Positions 55,056-64,000 of a DNA stretch of 64,000 nucleotides are shown here, one piece after another. Positions within the stretch are counted from its first letter, which is position 1. Every line of letters starts with the position of its first letter. Below the pieces are notes generated by a model. The model was given only the letters and a program-made list of their open reading frames with translations, made no database searches and was not told the DNA's origin. A program made the position numbers and the translations under genes. The stretch is from Methanococcoides burtonii DSM 6242 (lineage in GTDB: Archaea; Halobacteriota; Methanosarcinia; Methanosarcinales; Methanosarcinaceae): positions 1,271,579 to 1,335,578 of the forward strand of contig NC_007955.1 in NCBI RefSeq assembly GCF_000013725.1, written 5' to 3'.

Positions 55056-56988
55056 GCCAAAACAAATGTGTCGTGCCATCATTGTAGGACACAAGGACAT
55101 AATGGAAGCGACCGTGGAAGCACTTCACGGTAGTAACTTGTTCCACCTTGAGAATTACAATGAAGACGGTTCCGGACTTAAGCTAGGCAGACCATTCAAA
55201 AATGCAGGCGATGTTTCTAAGAAACTTATCCAATTAAGATCAATATCATCATTCCTTGGTATTAAAAATGAAATAATACCAAAACAGAAGGATACAACTA
55301 TTTCCAATGAGCTTGATTCAATGCTGGATCAGCTTGATATCGAGGTTACTGTTAAAACAGAGAAACGGTCTGAATTGGATTCACGTCTTAAGGAACTCGA
55401 AGCACTGAAGAAAGATCTTACCCCATTTATGGCAATTCCTATAGATATGGAATTATACCGTAACTATGAGAGCATTAAGGTCTTTGCAGGTTCTGTCAAA
55501 GAGAACGTTGGCTCTGCTATCTCACAGGTGACATCCACCTACGAGATGGAATATGACCAGAATACCGGGACATTAGTATTGTTTATTAAGAAAGACGATG
55601 AAGCAAATATCTCAGAGATCCTTTCTAATTTCGAATTCAGAGAATTAAGGATACCAGAGATAAGCGGAACCCCTTCAACCCTGATAGCAGATATTGCAAA
55701 GGAAGAAGAAGGTATAAAGCAACAGATGGTTTTACTGGAAACAGATATAATCTCCATTAAGGAGAAGTATTTTGAATTCATACTTGCCAGTGAAGAATTG
55801 CTTACTATCGAAGCCGAGAAGGCAGAGGCTCCAGTAAAGATTGCAACATCAGAACACACATTCATCATTGATGGGTGGATACCTGACGATCAGTTCCCAA
55901 TTCTTGAAAAAACAATTGAATCTGCTACAAGCGGACGAGCTTTTGTTTCAAAACAGGAAATTGAGAACGCTGATACAGATATCATACCGATCAAATATGA
56001 TAATCCAAAGGTCTCCCAACCATTTCAGGAGATCATGGATCTTTATGCACGTCCAAAGTACAAGGAGATCGACCCCACTTCCCTAATCTTCATATCATTC
56101 CCACTTTTCTATGGAATGATCCTGGGAGACATCGGATATGCAGCGATCCTTTTAGCACTTGCATTTGGCATCAAGAAAATGGTTAAGTCTGATGCAATAA
56201 AGCCTTTGATGAACGTACTTATCTATTGTCAGATATCAACATTGATCTTTGGTGTTCTTTATGGTGAGTTCCTTGGGTTCTCACTTGCAAGTTTACATAC
56301 CGATCACGGTGTTGTGCCTGGATTGATAGCGGGATTTGAAACCATAACTCTATTTAACTCCCCCCTTGGCGGAGAAGTTATTACATATCCAATACACCGT
56401 ACACACATTGTTATGACGATGATCGCTGCAACAGCACTTATCGGTCTGCTTCATATCAATTTTGGATATGTACTCGGATTCATAAACGAGAATAGAAAAC
56501 ACGGATTTGCCACAGCTATGTTCGAAAAAGGCAGCTGGTTTGTGGTAGAACTTGGACTTATTCTGGGAGTACTTGGTTACACAGGTATCGCTCCTACGGA
56601 AATAGTAGGGACCATAGTGTTCCTTATGGGATTCGTCATGCTCGTAAAAGGAGAAGGCGTAAAAGGACCTATTGAATTACCTAGCTTGTTAAGTAATGCA
56701 CTTTCCTACACTCGTTTAATAGCAGTAGGATTGTCATCAATCTATATTGCATCAACTGTCAATCTCATAGCATTTGATATGATCCTTCCACAGGGTGGGA
56801 TCTTGGCAGTGATAGGTGCAATAATCGTATTCATATTCGGACATGCTTTAAACACAGTCCTGAGTATAATAGCCCCTGGATTACATGCACTTAGATTGCA
56901 GTATGTAGAGTTTTTCGGTAAATTCTACGAAGGTGGCGGAAGAAAATACAACCCATTCGGATATATTAGGAAATACACGGAGGAATAA
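55048..56988 (+). CDS. ahaI: A1AO ATP synthase subunit I (a)
   Basis: 646 aa from the ATG at 55048 (GAGAGG upstream). The N-terminal half is a soluble coiled-coil stator arm (to about residue 340). The C-terminal half has seven or eight membrane helices that form the ion channel half-sites, starting at LIFISFPLFYGMILGDIGYA, and including SLLSNALSYTRLIAVGLSSI with the essential arginine. It carries protons or sodium past the rotor ring. Confidence 0.96.
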   Translation: MLKPKQMCRAIIVGHKDIMEATVEALHGSNLFHLENYNEDGSGLKLGRPFKNAGDVSKKLIQLRSISSFLGIKNEIIPKQKDTTISNELDSMLDQLDIEVTVKTEKRSELDSRLKELEALKKDLTPFMAIPIDMELYRNYESIKVFAGSVKENVGSAISQVTSTYEMEYDQNTGTLVLFIKKDDEANISEILSNFEFRELRIPEISGTPSTLIADIAKEEEGIKQQMVLLETDIISIKEKYFEFILASEELLTIEAEKAEAPVKIATSEHTFIIDGWIPDDQFPILEKTIESATSGRAFVSKQEIENADTDIIPIKYDNPKVSQPFQEIMDLYARPKYKEIDPTSLIFISFPLFYGMILGDIGYAAILLALAFGIKKMVKSDAIKPLMNVLIYCQISTLIFGVLYGEFLGFSLASLHTDHGVVPGLIAGFETITLFNSPLGGEVITYPIHRTHIVMTMIAATALIGLLHINFGYVLGFINENRKHGFATAMFEKGSWFVVELGLILGVLGYTGIAPTEIVGTIVFLMGFVMLVKGEGVKGPIELPSLLSNALSYTRLIAVGLSSIYIASTVNLIAFDMILPQGGILAVIGAIIVFIFGHALNTVLSIIAPGLHALRLQYVEFFGKFYEGGGRKYNPFGYIRKYTEE

Positions 56989-56992
56989 ATAA

Positions 56993-57232
<240 letters not shown>

Positions 57233-57236
57233 GTAG

Positions 57237-57263
57237 ATTTAAGAGCTATTTTTGCTCTTAAAT
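57237..57263 (+). other. Intercistronic stem-loop between ahaK and ahaE
   Basis: ATTTAAGAGC (57237-57246) pairs perfectly with GCTCTTAAAT (57254-57263) around a seven-base U-rich loop. It begins just after the ahaK stop and lies before the ahaE binding site GGAGGTG. It could stabilise the upstream message or partly stop transcription to favour the c subunit. Confidence 0.65.
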
Positions 57264-57282
57264 TCTTTGGAGGTGTCAGAGC

Positions 57283-57834
57283 ATGGGACTCGAGACAGTT
57301 ATAAAAGATATCATGAGTGCTGCACAGACAGAAGTAAACGTGATTAATGCAGATGCTGATGCGGAAGTATCACAGATACTTGATGATGCAAGGCAGACTG
57401 CAAAGAAGATCATGGGAGACCGCCTGGCAAAAGCCGAGGATGATATCAAGCGATTACGCCAACAAGAGATATCCAGTGCAAATCTGGAAGTCAAACGTGC
57501 AATGCTTAATGCTCGCAAAGAAGTCCTCGACAAGGTATACAACAATGCAATAGATTCTATTGTATCACTTCCTGGATCAAAGCAGGAAGAACTGTTAAAA
57601 GCGATCATTGATGAAAATGATAGCAATGGCAGTAACATATACTCTAACAAGGACTCAGAAAAACTTGTAAGAAAGTTGTCCTCTCTTGAATACGCTGGCA
57701 ATATAGATTGTATTGGCGGATTGACCATAGAAAACAGTGATGGAACAGTTCGTTTAGATTATACATACGATATGATCTTGAAGAATGTTAATGAGCAATC
57801 ATTGAAACAGACATCTGATATCTTGTTCGGGTGA
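57283..57834 (+). CDS. ahaE: A1AO ATP synthase subunit E
   Basis: 183 aa. An N-terminal coiled coil (about 1-95, VIKDIMSAAQTEVNVINADA onward) and a C-terminal globular domain (LDKVYNNAIDSIVSLPGSKQ, GGLTIENSDGTVRLDYTYDM). Forms the peripheral stalk with AhaH and caps the A1 head. GGAGGTG precedes the ATG. Confidence 0.94.
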   Translation: MGLETVIKDIMSAAQTEVNVINADADAEVSQILDDARQTAKKIMGDRLAKAEDDIKRLRQQEISSANLEVKRAMLNARKEVLDKVYNNAIDSIVSLPGSKQEELLKAIIDENDSNGSNIYSNKDSEKLVRKLSSLEYAGNIDCIGGLTIENSDGTVRLDYTYDMILKNVNEQSLKQTSDILFG

Positions 57835-57841
57835 TATCCAA

Positions 57842-58915
57842 ATGCGGCTTTTGCAAAAATTCACAAGAAAAAGTAGTCTGAAGCAGAGCGGAAGTAGCTC
57901 CAATTACGCTTATGTGACTGCACGCGTTCGCGCGATGAAAAGCAATCTTCTTCCTAGAGAAGTGTATCCTAGATTAATGAATATGGGAATCGACGAGATC
58001 ACCCGTTTTATCGAAGAGTCACAGTATAAGCAGGATGTCGATGAACTGGCAAGAACATATGACGGTGTGGATCTATTTGAACACGCATTGAACAGGAATC
58101 TTGCGGTCACTTTTACAAAACTGATCAATATCTCCGAAGGAGAGTTGAACTATCTGATCTCTGAATATCTTAGAAAATATGATATATGGAGCATCAAGAC
58201 CATTCTGCGTGGAAAGTACTGTGGTGCATCTGTAGAAGAGATCAATGATAGCATAGTCTCCGCCGGACAACTGTCTTATCCGTTTTTGTTAAGCCTTTCA
58301 GAAAAAGAATCATATGAAAGCATCATCGATGCTCTCAGTGGAACCGATTATTACCCAACATTAAAAGAATATGATGGGACAAACCTCTCTGATATCGAAA
58401 ACAAACTTGATAAGATGTACTATACCGGACTGTCCACTACAGTAAACAATCCAAAATCCAATGATAGTAAACTGTTCTCAAAGTTTATCCGTACTGAGAT
58501 CGACATAAAGAACCTGAGTACCCTTTTCAGGTTGAAGAATGCCGGTGTGGAAAAGGATGAAATTGCAGACCTGATTCTAGAAGGCGGTCTTCATTTAAGT
58601 ATTAAAGAGATTGAAAAGCTATTACCACTTCCATTCAGTGAATTTGTTCAGTCACTTGAGAAGTATCCTTATTGGGAAGATATATCTGGAATAGTAAAAA
58701 CTGAAATGGATTCACTGATAGAACTGGAAACTCAACTCACGAGGTCCAACATCAAATCCGCTTCAAGCTTTTCACATGTGTACCCATTATCCATTGTTCC
58801 GATCATGGATTACATACTGAACAAGACGAACGAAGTACACAATTTGCGTATCATTCTGCGCGGAAAAGCAGCAAATCTTGATGAAGAAATAATCAGGAAC
58901 CAGTTGGTGATCTAA
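57842..58915 (+). CDS. ahaC: A1AO ATP synthase subunit C
   Basis: 357 aa, the funnel-shaped subunit joining the central stalk to the membrane ring. Shows [20 protein letters not shown] near the N-terminus and the repeated helical modules ending [20 protein letters not shown]. The start is 8 bp after ahaE; the stop overlaps the ahaF start (TAATG). Confidence 0.94.
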   Translation: MRLLQKFTRKSSLKQSGSSSNYAYVTARVRAMKSNLLPREVYPRLMNMGIDEITRFIEESQYKQDVDELARTYDGVDLFEHALNRNLAVTFTKLINISEGELNYLISEYLRKYDIWSIKTILRGKYCGASVEEINDSIVSAGQLSYPFLLSLSEKESYESIIDALSGTDYYPTLKEYDGTNLSDIENKLDKMYYTGLSTTVNNPKSNDSKLFSKFIRTEIDIKNLSTLFRLKNAGVEKDEIADLILEGGLHLSIKEIEKLLPLPFSEFVQSLEKYPYWEDISGIVKTEMDSLIELETQLTRSNIKSASSFSHVYPLSIVPIMDYILNKTNEVHNLRIILRGKAANLDEEIIRNQLVI

Positions 58916-59214
58916 TGGAATTAGCAGTAGTAGGTAGCAGCGAGTTTGTAACAGGATTCAGACTAGCTGGTATTAAAAAGATATACGAAGCTAAAAGTGA
59001 TGAGTTGGAATCTGTTGTCACAAAAGTGCTTAAAGATTCAGATGTAGGTATCTTTGTGATACATGAAGATGACTTTAATAAACTACCGGAAATTCTGAGA
59101 GATACTCTTAGTGAGTCTGTTGACCCAACCGTGGTCACTCTCGGAGGAACTGGTGAAAGTTCGAACTTAAGGGAAAAGATAAAACAATCGGTAGGTGTAG
59201 ATCTGTGGAAGTAA
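58915..59214 (+). CDS. ahaF: A1AO ATP synthase subunit F
   Basis: 99 aa, a small Rossmann-like subunit of the central stalk: [20 protein letters not shown] at the N-terminus and a C-terminal helix. Start shared with the ahaC stop; overlaps ahaA by 10 bp. Confidence 0.94.
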   Translation: MELAVVGSSEFVTGFRLAGIKKIYEAKSDELESVVTKVLKDSDVGIFVIHEDDFNKLPEILRDTLSESVDPTVVTLGGTGESSNLREKIKQSVGVDLWK

Positions 59215-60941
59215 ATGGTGAAATTTATCGTGTGGCAGGACCTGTTGTTACGGTTATAGGAATTAAGCCGAGAATGTACGACGTGGTCAAAGTAGGTCAC
59301 GAGGGACTGATGGGAGAAGTCATCAGGATCAAAGGCGAACAGGCTACTGTTCAGGTATACGAAGATACTTCCGGTCTCAAACCGGGAGAACCTGTAATGA
59401 ACACCGGATTGCCTTTGTCCGTTGAACTTGGACCCGGATTATTAGAAAGTATTTATGATGGTATTCAGAGACCTCTGCCTGTGTTGCAGGAAAAGATGGG
59501 CAACTTCATTCAGAGAGGAGTTACCGCAAACGGACTGGACCGTGAAAGGGTCTGGGAGTTCAAACCAACAGTAAGCAAAGGCGATGAGGTAAAAGGTGGT
59601 AACATACTCGGTTTGGTCCAGGAGACCAAAAATATCGAGCACAAGATCATGGTCCCACCATCGATCTCTGGTACTATCAAAGAGATAAAAGCAGGTAGCT
59701 TCAAGGTCGATGAGACCATCTGTGTTCTCACAGATGGAACAGAGATCTCAATGATGCAGAAGTGGCCAGTACGAGGACCACGCCCTGTAGCAAAGAAACT
59801 CATGCCAACCAAGCCTCTTATTACAGGACAGAGAATCCTTGATGGTATGTTCCCTATAGCAAAAGGCGGAACAGCTGCAATCCCAGGTCCATTCGGATCA
59901 GGAAAGACAGTTACTCAGCAGCAGCTTGCTAAGTGGAGTGACACTGATATTGTGGTTTACATCGGTTGCGGAGAACGCGGCAATGAAATGGCTGATGTAT
60001 TGAACGAGTTCCCGGAACTCGAGGATCCAAAGACAGGTCGTCCACTCATGGAGAGGACAGTTCTTATCGCAAATACATCCAACATGCCTGTAGCTGCTCG
60101 TGAAGCATCTGTATACACTGGAATCACAATTGCAGAGTATTACAGAGACATGGGATACGATGTATCACTTATGGCAGACTCAAGTTCAAGATGGGCAGAA
60201 GCAATGAGAGAAATTTCTTCAAGGCTTGAAGAAATGCCTGGAGAAGAAGGTTATCCAGCATACCTCTCTGCAAGACTCTCTGAATTCTATGAGCGTGCAG
60301 GAGCAGTTAACTCCCTTGCAGGACTTGATGGTTCAATTACTGTAATTGGTGCAGTATCACCACCTGGTGGTGACTTCTCAGAGCCTGTAACACAGAACAC
60401 CCTTCGTATCGTAAAGGTATTCTGGGCACTTGATGCAAAGCTCTCACAGAGGAGACACTTCCCATCCATTAACTGGCTTACAAGTTACAGCCTGTACACC
60501 CAGGGACTTGCTGACTGGTACAGCGAGAACGTCGGAGCTGACTGGACACAGCTCAGGGATGATGCAATGGACCTTCTCCAGCAGGAATCCGAACTTCAGG
60601 AGATCGTGCAGCTCGTAGGTTCCGATGCACTTCCGGAAGATCAGCAACTCACACTTGAAGTTGCACGTATGGTAAGGGAATATTTCCTCCAGCAGAACGC
60701 ATTCCACCCAGTTGACACATACTGTCCGTTCGACAAGCAGTACAAGCTCCTCAAATCTATCACCAGATATGGAGAGTTGGCAACAGCTGCACTTGAATCA
60801 GGAGTTCCAATGAACAAGATCATCACCATCAAATCAAAGGATGAACTCGCAAAAGTGAAATTCGAAGAAAACTTCGATGCAGCGCTTGACGTAGTCATGA
60901 AGAAGATGGATGAAGAATTTGCACAGATCGGAGGCAACTGA
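59205..60941 (+). CDS. ahaA: A1AO ATP synthase catalytic subunit A
   Basis: 578 aa from a GTG at 59205 (AGGTG seven bases upstream). The P-loop is [17 protein letters not shown] (about residues 228-244), in the archaeal/vacuolar A-type form. An additional non-homologous region (about 110-200) is typical of catalytic A subunits. [20 protein letters not shown] is also conserved. Hydrolyses or makes ATP at three A/B interfaces. Confidence 0.98.
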
Positions 60942-60943
60942 AC

Positions 60944-62326
60944 ATGACCAAAGAATACAAAACGATTGTAGAGGTCTCCGGACCACTTATTTTCCTTGAG
61001 AAGACCGAGCCTGTAGGATATGGTGAACTTGTCCAGATCAACCTTCCTGATGGAACCACCAAGAGAGGACAGGTACTCGATACCTCTGCAGATATGGTAG
61101 TCGTACAGGTCTTCGAAGGTACAGTAGGACTCAACGAGGAATCAGGTGTAGTATTCAGTGGTGAGACCATCAAACTCCCTGTATCAAAGGATATGCTTGG
61201 CAGGATCCTTTCAGGAGCTGGTGAACCACTGGATGGCGGACCAAGGATCATACCTGACAAGAGAGTAGACATCAATGGTGCATCAATGAACCCATATTCC
61301 AGGATGCCACCAGAAGATTTCATTCAGACAGGTATTTCCACCATCGACGGTACAAACACCCTTGTGAGAGGACAGAAACTTCCTATCTTCTCCGGATCAG
61401 GTCTCCCACATAACGAGATTGCACTTCAGATCGCAAGGCAGGCTAAAGTTCCTGGTAGCGATGAACCTTTTGCGGTAGTTTTCGCTGCAATGGGTATCAC
61501 TAACGAAGAAGCACAGTACTTCATGGACGATTTCGAAAAGACCGGCGCTCTTGAGAGAGCTGTTGTTTTCCTGAACCTTGCAGATGACCCTGCTGTTGAG
61601 CGTATCGTTACTCCAAGGATGGCTCTTACAGCTGCAGAGTACCTTGCATACGAACATGATATGCACGTACTCGTAATTCTGACAGATATCACAAACTACT
61701 GTGAAGCACTCCGTCAGATGGGAGCAGCAAGAGAAGAGGTACCAGGTAGACGTGGTTACCCAGGTTACATGTACACTGACCTTGCATCACTGTATGAAAG
61801 GGCAGGAGTTATCAAAGGAATTAAGGGATCTGTTACTCAGTTCTCCATCCTTACAATGCCTGGTGACGATATTACCCACCCGATCCCTGATCTTTCCGGC
61901 TACATCACCGAAGGACAGATCGTGGTATCCCGTGAACTTCACAGGAAGGGTATCTACCCACCGATCAATGTATTGCCATCACTCTCACGTCTTATGAACT
62001 CCGGTATCGGAGAAGGGAAGACAAGGGACGATCACAAAGCAGTGTCTGACCAGATGTATGCAGCATACGCAGAAGGCCGTGACCTTCGTGGACTTGTTGC
62101 TATCGTTGGTAAAGAAGCACTGTCCGAAAGAGACAGGAAGATGTTGGAATTTGCTGACTTGTTCGAAGACAGGTTTGTACGCCAGAGCAGAGACGAGGAC
62201 CGTACCATCGACGATACACTAAGAATCGCATGGGAGATCCTTGCAGAGCTGCCTGAAGCACAGCTTACCAGGATCGATAACAAGTACCTTGACAAGTACC
62301 ACCCTGCTCACCAGAAAAGCGAGTGA
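60944..62326 (+). CDS. ahaB: A1AO ATP synthase subunit B (regulatory)
   Basis: 460 aa. The A-like fold lacks a functional P-loop: the corresponding stretch reads [20 protein letters not shown]. Also [20 protein letters not shown] and [20 protein letters not shown]. Alternates with A in the A3B3 head. Starts 2 bp after ahaA. Confidence 0.98.
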
Positions 62327-62346
62327 ATCAGTATTGAGGGATCACA

Positions 62347-62967
62347 ATGGGCGCAAAAGAAGTAAAACCGACTCGTTCAGAACTCATTGAGCTGAAGAAA
62401 AAGATCAAACTTTCAGAAGGCGGCCACAAGCTGCTTAAAATGAAAAGGGACGGTCTTATCCTTGAGTTCTTTGACATTCTTAGCAAAGCAAAGGATGTTC
62501 GCTCCGAGTTGGATGCTGCCTATGAAAAGGCCAATGTGAAGATCGGCATCGCAGAATCAGTGGAAGGCAGAATAACCATAAAATCCACTGCATTTGCAAT
62601 GAAGGATGCACCACAGATCGTGCTCGAAAGCCACAACATCATGGGCGTAGTAGTGCCAAAGATCGAATCCTCAAGTGTGCGTAAACCCATAAACAAGCGT
62701 GGATACGGACTTCTCGGAACAAGCTCTTACATTGATGAAGCAGTCGATTCATATGAAGAACTGGTTGAAAAGATAATTCTGGCAGCAGAGATCGAAACAA
62801 CCATGAAGAAGCTTCTTGATGACATCGAAAAGACAAAGAGGCGTGTCAATGCTCTTGAGTTCAAGGTCATTCCTGAACTCACAGAAGCAATGGTATTCAT
62901 TCGCCTGCGTCTTGAAGAAATGGAAAGAGAAAATACATTCCGCTTGAAGAGAATCAAAAAAGCATAA
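62347..62967 (+). CDS. ahaD: A1AO ATP synthase subunit D
   Basis: 206 aa. Long antiparallel coiled coil of the central rotor: VKPTRSELIELKKKIKLSEG at the N-terminus, KRRVNALEFKVIPELTEAMV and FIRLRLEEMERENTFRLKRI at the C-terminus. TTGAGGGATC lies upstream of the ATG. Confidence 0.96.
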   Translation: MGAKEVKPTRSELIELKKKIKLSEGGHKLLKMKRDGLILEFFDILSKAKDVRSELDAAYEKANVKIGIAESVEGRITIKSTAFAMKDAPQIVLESHNIMGVVVPKIESSSVRKPINKRGYGLLGTSSYIDEAVDSYEELVEKIILAAEIETTMKKLLDDIEKTKRRVNALEFKVIPELTEAMVFIRLRLEEMERENTFRLKRIKKA

Positions 62968-62976
62968 GGCTTTCTC

Positions 62977-63156
62977 ATGCAACAAAACTCATCTGATCGG
63001 CCAAATCTGGCCGACAGAGCTTTTTCTTTATTAACTCGACCTGAAAATCTAGCACGCATATTAAGATGGGCGTGGTTAGTTTCACTTGGGATGTTGGTCT
63101 TAGGGTATCTTATTATTTACTTCAAAGTAAAATCGCACATCAACTTCTTACCATAA
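62977..63156 (+). CDS. ahaG: Small membrane protein AhaG downstream of ahaD
   Basis: 59 aa: a hydrophilic N-terminus and one membrane helix (AWLVSLGMLVLGYLIIYFKV, about residues 32-51). AAGG lies before the ATG. In Methanosarcina the ATP synthase operon ends with a small hydrophobic protein named AhaG of unknown function; position and size fit. Too short for most gene finders. Confidence 0.7.
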   Translation: MQQNSSDRPNLADRAFSLLTRPENLARILRWAWLVSLGMLVLGYLIIYFKVKSHINFLP

Positions 63157-63251
63157 AAAGCTCTTTTCTAATTATTCAGCTTTTGCGTCAAGCAAATGTA
63201 TTTCTGATAAGAAACTGAAATATATTCAGTAATACTTAAATAAATATCAGA

Positions 63252-63260
63252 CATATATAA
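63252..63260 (+). promoter_or_regulatory. TATA box for the repeat-containing gene at the window end
   Basis: CATATATAA, about 107 bp before the ATG at 63367, in the 210-bp gap after ahaG. It implies a leader of about 80 bases. Confidence 0.45.
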
Positions 63261-63366
63261 GATGAAATATAGAAATACTTTCGATCTGTGGAGTGAATCC
63301 ATTTTCAATAATATATACTATTTACTCACATATCATGAATTCATCGAACTCAAAAGTTGATCCACA

Positions 63367-64000
63367 ATGAGTGAACTACCATGGGAAAATAAAAAAGGAA
63401 ATGCAAATACCTCTAATGAGCATTCGCCTGAACCCAACCTACCTTGGGAATCTGAAAAGAAGAACGACATATCTGTTGATGTGGACTCTGAAATCGCCCC
63501 GGATATTTTTGCAAATGCCATCAAACCCTCTGAAGCAAAAAATAGTCCAGATAACAAACCGGAAATAACCGTACATCCGGCATTTATTCCAAAGATAACA
63601 TCTGATCCTATCGATAAAGATGAAAATATAACCATGGTCAAGCCCTTTGAAAACGATAATGTCCACATAAATCAAGTAGAGCGGACTGTATCGAATATAG
63701 CAGTCATTGATAGAATTCAAAAAACTAGCCAAAAGGATGATAAAAAAGCATCTTTACCATTATTTGAACCAGACTTTCCTGACAACGATATACCCCCATT
63801 GGTTGAAAATAATAATGATGAAGCTATGTTCCCATCAATTAATGAAGATGAATTTACAGTAGCTGAAGAGCCTGTGTTCCCATCAATTAATGAAGATGAA
63901 TTTACAGCAACTGAGGAACCTGTGTTCCCATCAATTAATGAATTTGAATTTACAGCAACTGAAGAACCTGTGTTCCCATCAATTAATGAAGATGAATTTA
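63367..64000 (+). CDS. Acidic repeat-containing protein, runs off the window (partial)
   Basis: At least 211 codons, no stop before the window end. The N-terminus carries two LPWE motifs (LPWENKKG, LPWESEKK). A proline- and acid-rich, probably disordered region follows, then perfect-to-near-perfect 16-residue repeats of FPSINEDEFTATEEPV from about residue 155. There is no signal peptide or membrane segment in the visible part and no good Shine-Dalgarno (GTTGATCC only). Family unknown; the C-terminal part outside the window may carry the functional domain. Confidence 0.75.
   Translation, partial: MSELPWENKKGNANTSNEHSPEPNLPWESEKKNDISVDVDSEIAPDIFANAIKPSEAKNSPDNKPEITVHPAFIPKITSDPIDKDENITMVKPFENDNVHINQVERTVSNIAVIDRIQKTSQKDDKKASLPLFEPDFPDNDIPPLVENNNDEAMFPSINEDEFTVAEEPVFPSINEDEFTATEEPVFPSINEFEFTATEEPVFPSINEDEF
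63829..64000 (+). repeat. 48-bp in-frame tandem repeat array
   Basis: Units at 63829-63876, 63877-63924, 63925-63972 and a partial one from 63973. Each unit encodes 16 residues; units differ by a few bases only (for example GAAGAT versus GAATTT in the third), so they arose recently. The array continues past the window. Confidence 0.95.

Noticed and set aside
62995-63014. TCGGCC...GGCCGA inverted repeat considered as a terminator after ahaD
   Set aside because: It lies inside the coding part of ahaG and lacks a T-run.
63829-64000. CRISPR array
   Set aside because: The 48-bp units are contiguous and in frame, without spacers; they encode a protein repeat.

Overview
The window reads as chromosomal DNA of a methylotrophic methanogenic archaeon of the Methanosarcinaceae (Methanococcoides/Methanolobus-like). 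The reasons are an A1AO ATP synthase operon in the order ahaHIKECFABDG, topoisomerase VI, KEOPS genes, archaeal CoA synthesis (pantoate kinase plus phosphopantoate-beta-alanine ligase), the siroheme-dependent Ahb heme route, and a CcmE of the CxxxY type. Base composition is moderately AT-rich. Every intact gene whose stop codon I read (more than 50) ends in TAA or TGA, never TAG, as expected where UAG encodes pyrrolysine. No rRNA, tRNA or CRISPR array was seen.

Layout. 1-14 kb is housekeeping. A minus-strand block runs coaBC-pok, then SPFH-PPS-HD hydrolase-dadD-ahcY (CoA synthesis and S-adenosylhomocysteine recycling). A plus-strand block holds a Vms1-like release factor, an unknown CxxCxxC protein and an RlmE-like methyltransferase. 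A DUF211 gene, a PHP hydrolase and the minus-strand kae1-bud32-rdgB-pilin-like operon follow. 14-19.5 kb holds envelope and secreted genes, including an operon of a membrane-anchored HTH regulator, a surface protein and an 18-repeat HEAT lipoprotein. 19.5-25.5 kb has top6B-top6A, a yeast-type cytosine deaminase, a U32 protein and a GyrI-like gene interrupted by an in-frame amber codon.

25.5-42.2 kb is an accessory region. Its left part contains decayed genes (a CcdA/thioredoxin-like pseudogene), a DUF2178/XRE pair and a J-domain protein. Its core is one 12-kb minus-strand type I restriction-modification operon: hsdM-fic-truncated ORF6N gene-DUF1016 nuclease-hsdS-membrane protein/soluble partner (Kiwa-like)-two rhuM paralogs-hsdR. 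Relics of an hsdR 5' end and of an ORF6N 3' end lie inside the operon, and a tyrosine recombinase relic and an IS256-type transposase relic lie at its right edge. I regard this mosaic, with a possible two-gene defence module inside an R-M operon, as the most interesting system in the window.

42.2-54.5 kb is tetrapyrrole biology. The minus strand runs ahbD-ahbA-ahbB-precorrin-2 dehydrogenase-hemA-hemB-hemL-hemC-pyrD-pyrK. On the plus strand are a CcmD-like small gene, ccmE, a polyprenyl synthase and ahbC. Together they cover most steps from glutamyl-tRNA to heme b and the start of cytochrome c maturation; uroporphyrinogen III synthase, its methyltransferase and a dedicated chelatase are not in view. 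54.7-63.2 kb is the A1AO ATP synthase operon. The window ends inside an acidic, low-complexity protein with 48-bp tandem repeats.
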